A DNA stretch of 64,000 nt from Bacteroidia bacterium (GCA_020054095.1 JAGVMA010000063.1:1-64000); one strand, 5' to 3'; counted from the first letter of the stretch, positions 45,940-56,011 are shown. The notes: generated by a model from the sequence alone, not told the origin. Numbers and translations: made by a program.

Positions 45940-46029
45940 TTTTGCTTCTTAAACTAAAACGAAAGTAAGGGCAGTTTAAATTGGTTAACTGATGGCAGCC
46001 AATTGTTTATTAACAGAGTTTTTAAAAAG

Positions 46030-48588
46030 CTATTTTTTTGCGGCTACTTTTTTTGCGGCTTTCTTTACTGCTTTTTTTACAGGCTTGACAACCTTTGCAG
46101 TTATTTTTTTTGCCGCTACAGTTTTTGTTTTAGCCGATTTCTTTTTCTGGTTAAAGCCCGCTATTTCCAAGCATAAGTCTAATGTCATTTCGAGCGGGTG
46201 TTTATCAGCAGGAATTTTAAAAAACTTTTTGCCCGCTTGTATGCAAGGCCCCCAGCGGCCGTTTACTACTTTTACTCGGCTATCTTCTTCCCAATATTTA
46301 ATGAGCTTCTCTTTTTCTTTTTGAATTTTATCTTTCAGCAAAACAATTGCCTCGCTAAGAGTGATTGCAAATGGATCGGCATTTTTTGGCAAGCAGGCAT
46401 TGATGGTATCGTACTTTAAGTAGTTTCCAAAAAAACCTTTGGCAACTATCACATCTTTACCTTCAAATTGACCAAGAATTTTAGGTAAACGCGGGCCTGT
46501 TAAAATTTCTTTTATACGCTCAAATGTAACCGTGTATGGGTCATCTGTTTTCGGTAAGGAAATAAATTGGTTTTGATATTTTATATACGGGCCGTATCTG
46601 CCGATAGAAACCACCACTTCTTCGCCATCGTGCAAGCCTAAATTACGTGGCAGCTTAAATAAATCGAGTGCCTCTTCAAGCGAAATTGTTTCGATGCTTT
46701 GTCCTTTTCTGAGCGATGCAAAAATGGGTTTCACCTCATCTTCTTGTCTGCCTATCTGCGCCATCGGTCCAAAACGACCTATGCGCACTAAAATTTCTTT
46801 TCCTGTTTTTGGATCTTTTCCTAAAACGCGCTCACCACTTGCACGCTCACTATTTTCGCTGGTGTGCTCCACCGTTTTGTGAAATGGCTTGTAGAATTCT
46901 TGCAGCATTTTTGTCCACGATAATTTTCCCTCAGCCACCTCATCAAACTCCTGCTCTACTCTTGCGGTAAAATTATAATCCATTATATCTTTAAAATGCT
47001 GCAACAAAAAATCGGTAACTACCATTCCAATATCGGTAGGGAAAAGTTTAGATTTTTCGGCTCCTGTATTTTCGGTTTTCACTTCTTTTGTAATGTTATC
47101 GGCCTTAAGCGAAATGTGATTGTAATTGCGCTGTGTGCCTTGCCTGTCTTCTTTTACCACATATCCACGTTTTTGAACTGTGCTAATTGTGGGTGCATAA
47201 GTGGAAGGACGACCAATGCCCAATTCTTCTAATTTTTTTACTAAGGTTGCTTCCGTGTATCGAGCCGGATGGTGTGTAAAGCGCTCTACGGCTGTAATTT
47301 CTTGACGTGCTAGACTTTCGCCTACTTTCATTGGTGGCAATATTCCTTCTGCATTTTCCTCGTCTTCATCATCTTTTCCTTCGAGATAAACTTTTAAAAA
47401 TCCATCAAATTTTAACACTTCGCCTTTGGCAATAAAATTTTCAGTGGCTGTAGAAACTTTAATAGTAACTGTTGTTTTCTCTAATTCGGCTTCTGCCATT
47501 TGCGATGCTAAAGTGCGTTTCCAAATTAAATCGTACAGGCGCATTTCTTGTACTTCGCCTTCCACACTGTGTTGGTTCATAGCTGTTGGGCGTATGGCTT
47601 CGTGTGCTTCTTGTGCACCTTTGCTTTTGGTAGCAAATTGGCGAGTTTTTACATAGCGGTCGCCATATACGCGAGCTATTTCGGCAGCGGCTTCGGTAAT
47701 TGCAGTTTGCGAAAGGTTAACACTATCCGTACGCATATAAGTTATCTTTCCTTGCTCGTAAAGGGTTTGCGCTATGCGCATGGTTTGTGCCACACTGTAG
47801 CCAAATTTCCTGCTCGCTTCTTGCTGTAAGGTAGAGGTGGTAAATGGTGCCGATGGTGATTTTTTTGCCGGCTTGGTTTCTAAATTAGTGATGCTGAAAT
47901 TTGCCGATTTACATTTCTCTAAAAAGGCGGTTGCATCATCAAGCGTATTAAATTTTTTGCCCAATTCGGCTTTTATAATTGCTTGGCCTTCGGTTTCGAA
48001 AATGGCGCTTACTTTATATGACGAAGTGCTTTTAAATTCCATTATTTCGCGCTCGCGCTCAACTATTAACCGCACCGAAACGCTTTGCACTCGCCCGGCT
48101 GATAAGGACGGACGAACTTTTTTCCACAAAATGGGCGATAATTCAAATCCAACTAATCTATCTAAAACTCTGCGAGCTTGCTGTGCATCTACCAAATGCT
48201 TATCAATTGTGCGCGGGTTATCAATGGCATTCAAAATTGCATTTTTAGTAATCTCGCCATAAGTAATGCGCTTTGTTTTTTTACTGTCGAGGCCTAATGC
48301 TTCAGATAAATGCCAGGCAATGGCTTCACCCTCACGGTCTTCGTCCGTTGCAAGCCATACTATTTCGGCAGCTTTGGCTAATTTTTTGAGTTCGGCTACC
48401 ACCGCTTTCTTATCGGCCGATATTTCATATTCGGGCTCAAAGTTTTTCTCCACATTCACACCCATTCCTTTTTTTACCAAATCGCGAATATGTCCTATGG
48501 ACGATTTAACCGTAAAATCTTTACCTAAATATTTTTCAATGGTTTTGGCCTTAGCCGGTGACTCAACAATAAAAAGATTTTTGCTCAT
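46030..48588 (-). CDS. topA: DNA topoisomerase I
   Basis: TopA relaxes negative supercoils. The 852-residue protein has the Toprim domain with TDEDREGE (81-88), the active-site Tyr284 in GKITYMRTDS, and RPSTYAPTISTVQKRGYV. Repeated C-terminal beta domains follow (FGPMAQIGRQED, YGPYIKYQ, WGPCIQAGKKFFK). No zinc-finger Cys clusters are present. The last 50 residues are a Lys/Ala-rich histone-like tail (AKKITAKVVKPVKKAVKKAA) suited to binding DNA. It follows a 318-base intergenic region. Confidence 0.96.
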   Translation of the reverse strand: MSKNLFIVESPAKAKTIEKYLGKDFTVKSSIGHIRDLVKKGMGVNVEKNFEPEYEISADKKAVVAELKKLAKAAEIVWLATDEDREGEAIAWHLSEALGLDSKKTKRITYGEITKNAILNAIDNPRTIDKHLVDAQQARRVLDRLVGFELSPILWKKVRPSLSAGRVQSVSVRLIVEREREIMEFKSTSSYKVSAIFETEGQAIIKAELGKKFNTLDDATAFLEKCKSANFSITNLETKPAKKSPSAPFTTSTLQQEASRKFGYSVAQTMRIAQTLYEQGKITYMRTDSVNLSQTAITEAAAEIARVYGDRYVKTRQFATKSKGAQEAHEAIRPTAMNQHSVEGEVQEMRLYDLIWKRTLASQMAEAELEKTTVTIKVSTATENFIAKGEVLKFDGFLKVYLEGKDDEDEENAEGILPPMKVGESLARQEITAVERFTHHPARYTEATLVKKLEELGIGRPSTYAPTISTVQKRGYVVKEDRQGTQRNYNHISLKADNITKEVKTENTGAEKSKLFPTDIGMVVTDFLLQHFKDIMDYNFTARVEQEFDEVAEGKLSWTKMLQEFYKPFHKTVEHTSENSERASGERVLGKDPKTGKEILVRIGRFGPMAQIGRQEDEVKPIFASLRKGQSIETISLEEALDLFKLPRNLGLHDGEEVVVSIGRYGPYIKYQNQFISLPKTDDPYTVTFERIKEILTGPRLPKILGQFEGKDVIVAKGFFGNYLKYDTINACLPKNADPFAITLSEAIVLLKDKIQKEKEKLIKYWEEDSRVKVVNGRWGPCIQAGKKFFKIPADKHPLEMTLDLCLEIAGFNQKKKSAKTKTVAAKKITAKVVKPVKKAVKKAAKKVAAKK

Positions 48589-48906
48589 TATATCTGTAAG
48601 TTTCGCGTTTATTTAAGGTTGTTTCTAATGCTTATTTCACTAAAAAACATGAGGTGTTTTCTCTAAATTTTATTTTTTTTCGGGCTGCAAAGGAAAACAA
48701 ACTATTTTGATATTTCCAAATCTCAACTTGTAAGTGCCTCCATTTTCGGGCATTTTTAACCCATTATTTTTATCCTATTATGTAGTATGTAAATTCTTTT
48801 AGAGCGCTTTTACTCATTGATATTTGCCATTTTGTCACGCTCACATATTTTAGCTACTTTTGTTTCCCTGAAAAAAATTTTGGAATTTAATCAACAAAAA
48901 CAAAGA
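48589..48906. other. 318-base intergenic region between topA and miaB
   Basis: It separates the divergent topA and miaB genes. It holds the miaB promoter candidate (48831-48862). I saw no promoter match for topA, no small gene and no strong hairpin. Confidence 0.6.
48831..48862 (+). promoter_or_regulatory. Promoter candidate for miaB
   Basis: TTTG (48831-48834) and TACTTTTG (48855-48862) are 20 bases apart, an exact fit to the Bacteroidota promoter. A start point near 48867 rules out the longer open frame beginning at 48817 and leaves about 40 bases of leader. Confidence 0.65.
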
Positions 48907-50331
48907 ATGAGGCAATCGGGCGAACAAATGGAAGAAAGCAGACAAGGTGAAGCGATGGTTTTAGAAAACCCTAACGGAACCAAAAAAATGTTTTTAGAAA
49001 GTTACGGTTGCGCCATGAATTTTTCTGATAGCGAAATTGTTGCTTCGGTATTAGCCGGCAAAGGATATACATCTACCAATAACTATAAAGAAGCCGATGT
49101 GGTTTTAATAAACACCTGCGCCATTCGCGATGCAGCCGAGCTGCGTGTGCGCAACCGGTTAAAAGAATTTAATGCCGTAAAAAAATACAATCCCAAGTTA
49201 ATTGTGGGTGTTATGGGCTGCATGGCCGAGCGATTGAAATCGAAATTTCTGGAAGAAGAAAAAATAGTTGACATAGTGGTTGGCCCTGATGCTTACCGCG
49301 ATTTGCCTCATTTAATAGAATCGGTAGAAGGCGGACAAAAAGCGGTGAACGTACTTTTATCGTTGCAAGAAACGTATGCCGATATAAGCCCCGTTAGATT
49401 AGATTCTAACGGAGTTACTGCATTTATAAGCATTACTCGGGGCTGCGATAATATGTGTTCGTTTTGTGTGGTGCCATTTACACGTGGCCGCGAACGAAGC
49501 CGTGAGCCGGAAAGTATTATTAACGAAGCTCGTCAGTTATTTGAACAAGGTTACCGCGAAGTAACATTGCTGGGGCAAAACGTAGATTCTTATTTATGGG
49601 CCGATGGAAAAGCAAAAAAAGAATTAACCGATGAAGAAGCAAAACGCGGATTTAGTTTTGCCGATTTGCTGGATGCGGTAGCAAAAATATCGCCCGAATT
49701 GCGGATACGATTTTCTACCAGCAACCCTCAAGATATGACAGATGATGTGCTGCACGCCATTGCCCGCCACGAAAACATATGCAACTATATTCACCTGCCG
49801 GTGCAAAGCGGCAGCAGCACAATGCTTAACCGCATGAATCGTGGTTACACGCGCGAAAAATATTTTGAGCGCATTGCAGCCATCCGGCAAATTATTCCCG
49901 ATTGCGGATTATCAACCGATATTATTACCGGTTTTTGTGCCGAAACAGATGAGGAGCATGCCGAAACTATTTCGCTGATGGAAGCCGTGAAATTTGATTT
50001 TGCATACATGTTTGCTTACAGTGAGCGCCCGGGCACTGCTGCTGCAAAAAAATATACTGATGATGTGCCCGAAGAAATAAAAAAAGCACGCCTGCAACAA
50101 GTAATTGCGCTGCAACAAAAACACTCGGCCGAACGAACTAAACAAGGTGTGGGTAAAATTCACAAAGTATTGGTGGAGGGTGTTTCAAAAAAATCGAGCG
50201 AAATGTTTTATGGCCGCAACTCGCAAAACACTACTGTGGTTTTCCCGAAAGGAAACCATAAAAAAGGCGAATATGTGAATGTGCTTGCCGAGGAATGTAC
50301 GCTGGCAACTTTAATTGGAAAGGTGATTTAA
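48907..50331 (+). CDS. miaB: tRNA-2-methylthio-N6-dimethylallyladenosine synthase MiaB
   Basis: MiaB adds a methylthio group to i6A37 of tRNAs reading codons that start with U. The protein (474 residues from this start) has the N-terminal domain with three cluster Cys (ESYGCAMNFSDSE, NTCAIRDAAE, GVMGCMAERL). The radical SAM motif CDNMCSFC lies within ISITRGCDNMCSFCVVPFTRGRE, followed by GYREVTLLGQNVDSY, HLPVQSGS and a C-terminal TRAM domain. The start could be 48907 or the Met at 48928; the open frame upstream to 48817 precedes the promoter candidate. It heads a run leading to groEL. Confidence 0.94.
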   Translation: MRQSGEQMEESRQGEAMVLENPNGTKKMFLESYGCAMNFSDSEIVASVLAGKGYTSTNNYKEADVVLINTCAIRDAAELRVRNRLKEFNAVKKYNPKLIVGVMGCMAERLKSKFLEEEKIVDIVVGPDAYRDLPHLIESVEGGQKAVNVLLSLQETYADISPVRLDSNGVTAFISITRGCDNMCSFCVVPFTRGRERSREPESIINEARQLFEQGYREVTLLGQNVDSYLWADGKAKKELTDEEAKRGFSFADLLDAVAKISPELRIRFSTSNPQDMTDDVLHAIARHENICNYIHLPVQSGSSTMLNRMNRGYTREKYFERIAAIRQIIPDCGLSTDIITGFCAETDEEHAETISLMEAVKFDFAYMFAYSERPGTAAAKKYTDDVPEEIKKARLQQVIALQQKHSAERTKQGVGKIHKVLVEGVSKKSSEMFYGRNSQNTTVVFPKGNHKKGEYVNVLAEECTLATLIGKVI

Positions 50332-50402
50332 AAATGAGTAATACAGAAATAAATAAAACAATAATTAAGTGATTTTTTAAAATGAAAAATAACTCTAATA
50401 CC

Positions 50403-50457
50403 TTGAATCTAAAATCTAACATCTTACCTCTTGATTCTAAAATCTTGGTTCTAAAAT
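50403..50457. repeat. Short repeat tract (TTGnnTCTAAAAT x3) upstream of the sigma-54 activator
   Basis: Three copies of a 13-base unit: TTGAATCTAAAAT (50403-50415), TTGATTCTAAAAT (50431-50443) and TTGGTTCTAAAAT (50445-50457). The ATG of the next gene (50456) begins at the last two bases of the third copy. Confidence 0.6.
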
Positions 50458-51676
50458 GAAAATACAAGACATAAAAAATCGTTTCGGAATTATAGGCACA
50501 TCGCCTTTGCTTGATAGAGCAATGGATATTGCTATACAAGTAGCGCCTACCGATTTAAGCGTTTTAATAACAGGCGAAAGCGGAACGGGTAAGGAAGTAT
50601 TTCCGCAAATTATACACCAATTAAGCAGCCGCAAGCATGGCGCTTACATTGCCGTTAACTGCGGTGCAATACCCGAAGGCACAATTGATTCGGAATTATT
50701 TGGCCACGAAAAAGGCTCGTTTACGGGCGCTAACGAAATGCGAAAAGGATATTTTGAAGTGGCCGATGGCGGCACCATTTTTTTAGATGAAGTAGCCGAA
50801 ATGCCATTGGCAACACAAGCCCGCTTGCTGCGTGTACTCGAAACGGGCGAGTTTATTAAAGTGGGATCATCTAAAGTGCAAAAAACTAATGTACGCGTGG
50901 TGGCTGCCACCAATGTTAATTTACCACAAGCGATAGAAAAAGGAAAATTCAGAGAAGATTTATACTACCGCCTCAATACAGTGCCCGTTACCGTGCCACC
51001 TTTGCGCGAACGCAAGCAAGATATTCATTTATTGTTCCGGAAATTTGCCGCTGATTTTTCGGCAAAATACCGCATGCCGAGCATTAAGCTGGATACCGAT
51101 GCCGAAAAACTACTCACCAATTATTATTACCAAGGCAACGTGCGCCAATTGAAAAATATTACCGAACAAATTTCTATCATCGAAAAAACGCGCGACATAA
51201 ATGCCGATACTTTAATACGCTACCTCCCGCAGCATAACATTACACAACAACCCATGCTGGCTAAAGCCGATGGCGTGCAAACCGAATTTACTGAACGCGA
51301 CATTTTATACAAAATACTTTTTGATCTCAAGAAAGACATGAACGATTTAAAAAAAATTGTGGTAGATTTAATTGAAAACGACTCGGTATTAAAACAAGAT
51401 TTTATGCCCGAAAACGAACACATCATCAAAAAACTTTACCAAGATGTGGGCCTTACCGAAACCACTACCCTTAAACTTGGCTACAACGAAAATAAAGATT
51501 ACGATAACGGAACCATTGTGATAGAAGAACCACGATCGCTCCAGCAAGTAGAAGAAGAAATGATAAAAAAAGCATTAGAAAAATACAAAGGCAAACGCAA
51601 ACATGCCGCCAATGAATTAGGAATATCTGAACGAACGCTTTACCGAAAAATTAACGAATATGGAATAAAGGAATAG
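50456..51676 (+). CDS. Sigma-54 dependent transcriptional activator without sensor domain
   Basis: The 406-residue protein begins directly with the AAA+ domain. It has Walker A GESGTGKE (40-47), the sigma-54 contact loop GSFTGA (87-92, usual form GAFTGA), and Walker B GGTIFLDEVAEM (105-116). It then has VRVVAATNVNL and the arginine fingers in FREDLYYRLNTVPVTVPPLRER. A C-terminal Fis-type helix-turn-helix is present (RKHAANELGISERTLYRKINEYG). There is no N-terminal receiver or GAF domain, so control must be through level, partner protein or a cis signal. The gene is part of the miaB-lptE-secG-groE neighbourhood. Its targets are unknown. Confidence 0.92.
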   Translation: MKIQDIKNRFGIIGTSPLLDRAMDIAIQVAPTDLSVLITGESGTGKEVFPQIIHQLSSRKHGAYIAVNCGAIPEGTIDSELFGHEKGSFTGANEMRKGYFEVADGGTIFLDEVAEMPLATQARLLRVLETGEFIKVGSSKVQKTNVRVVAATNVNLPQAIEKGKFREDLYYRLNTVPVTVPPLRERKQDIHLLFRKFAADFSAKYRMPSIKLDTDAEKLLTNYYYQGNVRQLKNITEQISIIEKTRDINADTLIRYLPQHNITQQPMLAKADGVQTEFTERDILYKILFDLKKDMNDLKKIVVDLIENDSVLKQDFMPENEHIIKKLYQDVGLTETTTLKLGYNENKDYDNGTIVIEEPRSLQQVEEEMIKKALEKYKGKRKHAANELGISERTLYRKINEYGIKE

Positions 51677-51707
51677 AAAAAATTTAAAATTGTAAGTTTA
51701 CAACTTT

Positions 51708-51799
51708 AAATCACTTTTAAAATAAAAAAATGGCTTTCGGAGTAAAAAAACCGGCTTTTTGCTTATAAAAAATCACTTTTGATAAGAAAAAAATGACTT
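51708..51799. repeat. Direct repeat pair in the gap before lptE
   Basis: Two imperfect copies about 30 bases long begin at 51708 and 51770. Both start AAATCACTTTT and contain an A run followed by ATGGCTTT or ATGACTTT. They lie in the 199-base gap between the activator and lptE. No convincing gene was found there. Confidence 0.45.
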
Positions 51800-51833
51800 T
51801 TAAAGCACCAAAAGTTAAAAATGAAAAAACTAA

Positions 51834-51894
51834 GATTAACAAATCAACAAATTACCTCACCAGCAAATTAACTAATTGGCACATCAACAAATTA
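51834..51894. repeat. CAACAAATTA repeat tract overlapping the lptE start
   Basis: ATCAACAAATTA occurs exactly at 51843-51854 and 51883-51894, with the related CAGCAAATTA at 51861-51870. The tract runs across the presumed TTG start of lptE (51876), so the first residues of LptE (AHQQIK) are encoded by repeat sequence. Confidence 0.5.
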
Positions 51895-52382
51895 AAATAA
51901 TAATCACCCTTTTGCTCGTTACATTATACTCGTGCAAAATGCGCTACTCGTTTACCGGAGGCGAAAAAGGCAACGCCAAAACCGTGCAAGTACAATTTTT
52001 TAAAGTAGATGCACCACTCGCAAAACCCACCACAGGCATCGTTTTCACGGAAGCATTAAAAGATATAATGCAAAACCAAGGCAAACTTGAACTGATAACC
52101 ACCAATGCCGATTTAAACTTTGAAGGACAAATAACCGCTTATGCCATTACGCCCGTTGCCATCCAAAGCAACGACCAATCGGCCCTCAACCGATTAACCA
52201 TCACCGTACAAGTGAAATACACCAATACATTAGAAAAAGAAAAAAGTTTCGATCAATCCTTTTCGCGATTTGTAGATTACGAAAGTTCAAAAAATCTATC
52301 ATCAGTAGAAGATGAATTGATAACCGAAATAGTGCGCCAATTGGTACAAGATATTTTTAACCGATCGCTAAGCAACTGGTAA
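51876..52382 (+). CDS. lptE: LPS assembly lipoprotein LptE
   Basis: LptE plugs the LptD barrel that inserts lipopolysaccharide into the outer membrane. The 168-residue protein has a lipobox near residue 20 (LLLVTLYSC). It continues with AKTVQVQFFKVDAP, LIMQNQGKLELITTNADLNFEGQITAYAITPVA and LNRLTITVQVKY, a pattern common in Bacteroidota LptE. The start is unclear. TTG at 51876 directly follows an in-frame TAA, and no ATG lies before the lipobox, so TTG is the best choice. Confidence 0.8.
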   Translation: MAHQQIKIIITLLLVTLYSCKMRYSFTGGEKGNAKTVQVQFFKVDAPLAKPTTGIVFTEALKDIMQNQGKLELITTNADLNFEGQITAYAITPVAIQSNDQSALNRLTITVQVKYTNTLEKEKSFDQSFSRFVDYESSKNLSSVEDELITEIVRQLVQDIFNRSLSNW

Positions 52383-52387
52383 ATTAC

Positions 52388-53458
52388 ATGAACAAGCAAC
52401 AATTCATATCGTATTTAGAAAATCCACATTTGCTCGATGAAAAATCGCTGCAAGAAATAGCACCACTTGCCAGCCAGTTTCCTTATTGCCAAAACCTGCA
52501 CCTGCTGCTTGCTAAAAACCTTCACAATTTAAGCAGCATCCATTTCGATAAACAAATAAAAATTGCAGCAGTTTATGCCACCGATAGAAAAAAACTTTAT
52601 CAGTTAATAAACAATAAGTACAAAGTAGAAAGTATTAAGCACGAAGAGAAAAGTACTGAGAGCCAAGAAACAAGAGTTGAGATTAAAGAGGAAAAAATAA
52701 TTCAAATTGAAGAACCTCTAACCACCACCAATTTACAATCTACAATTGAAAATTTACAAATTGAAGAACCTCTAATCACCAACAATTTACAATCTACAAT
52801 TGAAAATTTACAAATTGAAGAACCTCTAACCACCAACAATTTACAATCTACAATTGAAAATTTACAAATTGAAGAACCTCTAACCACCAACCAGCAACCA
52901 GTAACAAGTAACCAACTATCAACCGAATTTGAAGAAATAGAAAAATTAGAAAAAGAAAAAATCACACTCGATGAACAATACCAAATACAAGCCGTAGAAG
53001 CCGAAATAGAAATAGGCATAGAACACGCCACCGAACAATTAGAATCACAAGTATATAACTTTGAAGAAGCTGAAACCAGCAACCAGCAACCAATAACCCA
53101 AAACACCGAATTAAGTTTTACCGATTGGCTAAAAATAAGCACCCAACAAAACATAACCCAATTACCAACAGAAGAAACAACAGCCGAAGAAAAATCAGAA
53201 GATTTAATAGAAAAATTCATAAATACACCACCCGAAAAAATAAAACCCAAAAAAGATTTTTACAACCCCATTAACATGGCACGCCAGAGCGCGCTCGATA
53301 ACAGCGAGTACGTAACCGAAACATTAGCAACCATTTACGAAAAGCAAGGCGCTTACTCAAAAGCCATCCGCGCTTACGAAATATTGATTTTGAATTATCC
53401 CGAAAAAAGTGTTTACTTTGCCGCCCGAATTGAGGAAATAAAGAAATTGATTAATTAA
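52388..53458 (+). CDS. TPR-like protein with a repetitive central linker
   Basis: The 356-residue protein has a conserved N-terminal part (about 1-75: QQFISYLENPHLLDEKSLQEI, FPYCQNLHLLLAKNLHN) and a C-terminal helical repeat (about 290-356: YVTETLATIYEKQGAYSKAIRAYEIL) typical of TPR. Between them lies an acidic linker made mostly from three full copies and one partial copy of an 18-residue unit (IEEPLTTTNLQSTIEN), and from Asn/Gln/Thr-rich stretches. The gene lies 5 bases after lptE and 13 before secG. Function is unknown; the linker is likely disordered and variable between strains. Confidence 0.8.
   Translation: MNKQQFISYLENPHLLDEKSLQEIAPLASQFPYCQNLHLLLAKNLHNLSSIHFDKQIKIAAVYATDRKKLYQLINNKYKVESIKHEEKSTESQETRVEIKEEKIIQIEEPLTTTNLQSTIENLQIEEPLITNNLQSTIENLQIEEPLTTNNLQSTIENLQIEEPLTTNQQPVTSNQLSTEFEEIEKLEKEKITLDEQYQIQAVEAEIEIGIEHATEQLESQVYNFEEAETSNQQPITQNTELSFTDWLKISTQQNITQLPTEETTAEEKSEDLIEKFINTPPEKIKPKKDFYNPINMARQSALDNSEYVTETLATIYEKQGAYSKAIRAYEILILNYPEKSVYFAARIEEIKKLIN
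52703..52890 (+). repeat. 54-bp in-frame tandem repeat
   Basis: Units start at 52703, 52757 and 52811 and are nearly identical over 54 bases; a fourth partial unit starts at 52865. Because 54 is a multiple of three the frame is kept. Differences are single bases (for example ACC to ATC). The sequence TTTACAATCTACAATTGAAAA is low-complexity and resembles non-coding repeat tracts nearby. Confidence 0.9.
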
Positions 53459-53471
53459 AATAACACACTAC

Positions 53472-53819
53472 ATGGCATTTATTCAAGTACTTATTATCAT
53501 TATCTCGATACTACTTGTATTAGTAGTATTGGTACAAAATTCAAAAGGCGGTGGCATCGCATCAAACTTTGCAGGCAACACACAAATAGTAGGCGTAAAA
53601 CGCCAAGCCGAATTAATAGAAAAAATAACTTGGGGTTTTATCATCGCACTTTTTGTGCTATGTATAGCCACCGCATCGTTTAAAGGCGAAGTAGTAAACA
53701 CTAAAACCGATTCGGTAGTTAAAAACACCGAAGCACCTATGCAACCTAATCCGGGCGGAAACGGAACAGGCGTTCCGCAAATGCCTCAGCAAGGCGGTAG
53801 CGATACAATTAAACCTTAG
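53472..53819 (+). CDS. secG: Preprotein translocase subunit SecG
   Basis: Accessory subunit of the SecYEG channel. The 115-residue protein has two membrane segments (about 3-20 and 52-70) with the conserved VLVQNSKGGGIASNFAGNTQIVGVKRQAELIEKITWG between them. The C-terminal tail is Pro/Gly/Gln-rich (MQPNPGGNGTGVPQMPQQGG), as in many Bacteroidota. It lies 13 bases after the TPR-like gene and before groES. Confidence 0.92.
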   Translation: MAFIQVLIIIISILLVLVVLVQNSKGGGIASNFAGNTQIVGVKRQAELIEKITWGFIIALFVLCIATASFKGEVVNTKTDSVVKNTEAPMQPNPGGNGTGVPQMPQQGGSDTIKP

Positions 53820-53976
53820 TTTGTGTTTGTCAGTTTGGCACTGAAAAAATTTCCATCCCAAACACTTCGCTGAAAAATTGTCGCACTATTTAAGTTCACA
53901 ACCCATTGGCACAAAATATGACAAAGCCAAGCGTAAAAAAAATTTAATCATTAACAATTTAATCTCTAAATAAACT
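53820..53976. other. Intergenic region before groES with two TTGGCAC motifs
   Basis: This 157-base gap holds TTTGGCAC at 53835-53842, within an inverted CAGT-n5-ACTG at 53832-53844, and TTGGCAC at 53906-53912. These resemble the -24 half of sigma-54 promoters, but neither has a correct -12 TTGC; the second has ATGAC there. No CIRCE element was seen. Regulation of groE here is undecided. Confidence 0.35.
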
Positions 53977-54267
53977 ATGGCCAAACTAAACATTAAACCA
54001 GTAGCCGGCACTCAAAACAGAGTGGTGGTAGAACCGGCAGCAGCCGAAGAAAAAACAGCAGGCGGAATTATTATCCCCGATACGGCAAAAGAAAAACCAC
54101 AACGCGGAAAAATTGTAGCTGTGAGCGAAACCGATGAAAAAGGAAACAAGCCCGCAGTAAAAGTAGGCGATACAGTATTGTACGGTAAATATGCAGGTAC
54201 TGAAATTACTGTTGATGGCAAAGAATTACTCATCATGCGCGAATCAGATATTTTCGCAATCATTTAA
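53977..54267 (+). CDS. groES: Co-chaperonin GroES
   Basis: Heptameric lid of the GroEL chamber. The 96-residue protein shows [45 protein letters not shown], including the mobile loop with the GGIIIPD hydrophobic tripeptide, and [29 protein letters not shown]. Length is typical. It is 38 bases from groEL. Confidence 0.97.
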   Translation: MAKLNIKPVAGTQNRVVVEPAAAEEKTAGGIIIPDTAKEKPQRGKIVAVSETDEKGNKPAVKVGDTVLYGKYAGTEITVDGKELLIMRESDIFAII

Positions 54268-54293
54268 TTTATCATTCAACACTAATAATTTAA

Positions 54294-55940
<1,647 letters not shown>

Positions 55941-55960
55941 TCGCAATTGAAATAGTTCAG

Positions 55961-55995
55961 AAAAACCGCCCCGCAAAATGCGGGGCGGTTTTTTT
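55961..55995 (+). terminator. Strong terminator after groEL
   Basis: Stem AAAAACCGCCCCGC (55961-55974), loop AAAAT, then GCGGGGCGGTTTTT (55980-55993) and further T's. It resembles the gldN terminator. Confidence 0.93.
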
Positions 55996-56011
55996 ATGCG
56001 GTTAGGTTTAG

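Noticed and set aside
48817-48906. Extended N-terminus of MiaB
   Set aside because: The open frame begins upstream of a good promoter candidate and codes for residues not expected in MiaB; the Met at 48907 fits better.
51794-51898. Short open frame of about 35 codons in the gap before lptE
   Set aside because: It is made of A runs and repeat words, overlaps the lptE start in another frame and has no recognisable pattern.
52703-52890. CRISPR-like array
   Set aside because: The units are adjacent, with no unique spacers, lie in a coding frame, and no cas genes are present.
52702-53250. 182-residue open frame opposite the repeat gene
   Set aside because: It arises because the 54-bp repeat is open in several frames. 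The plus-strand frame has conserved ends and operon spacing; this one has neither.
53832-53922. Sigma-54 promoter for groES
   Set aside because: TTGGCAC occurs twice but neither copy has TTGC at the required -12 distance. It is kept only as a low-confidence note.
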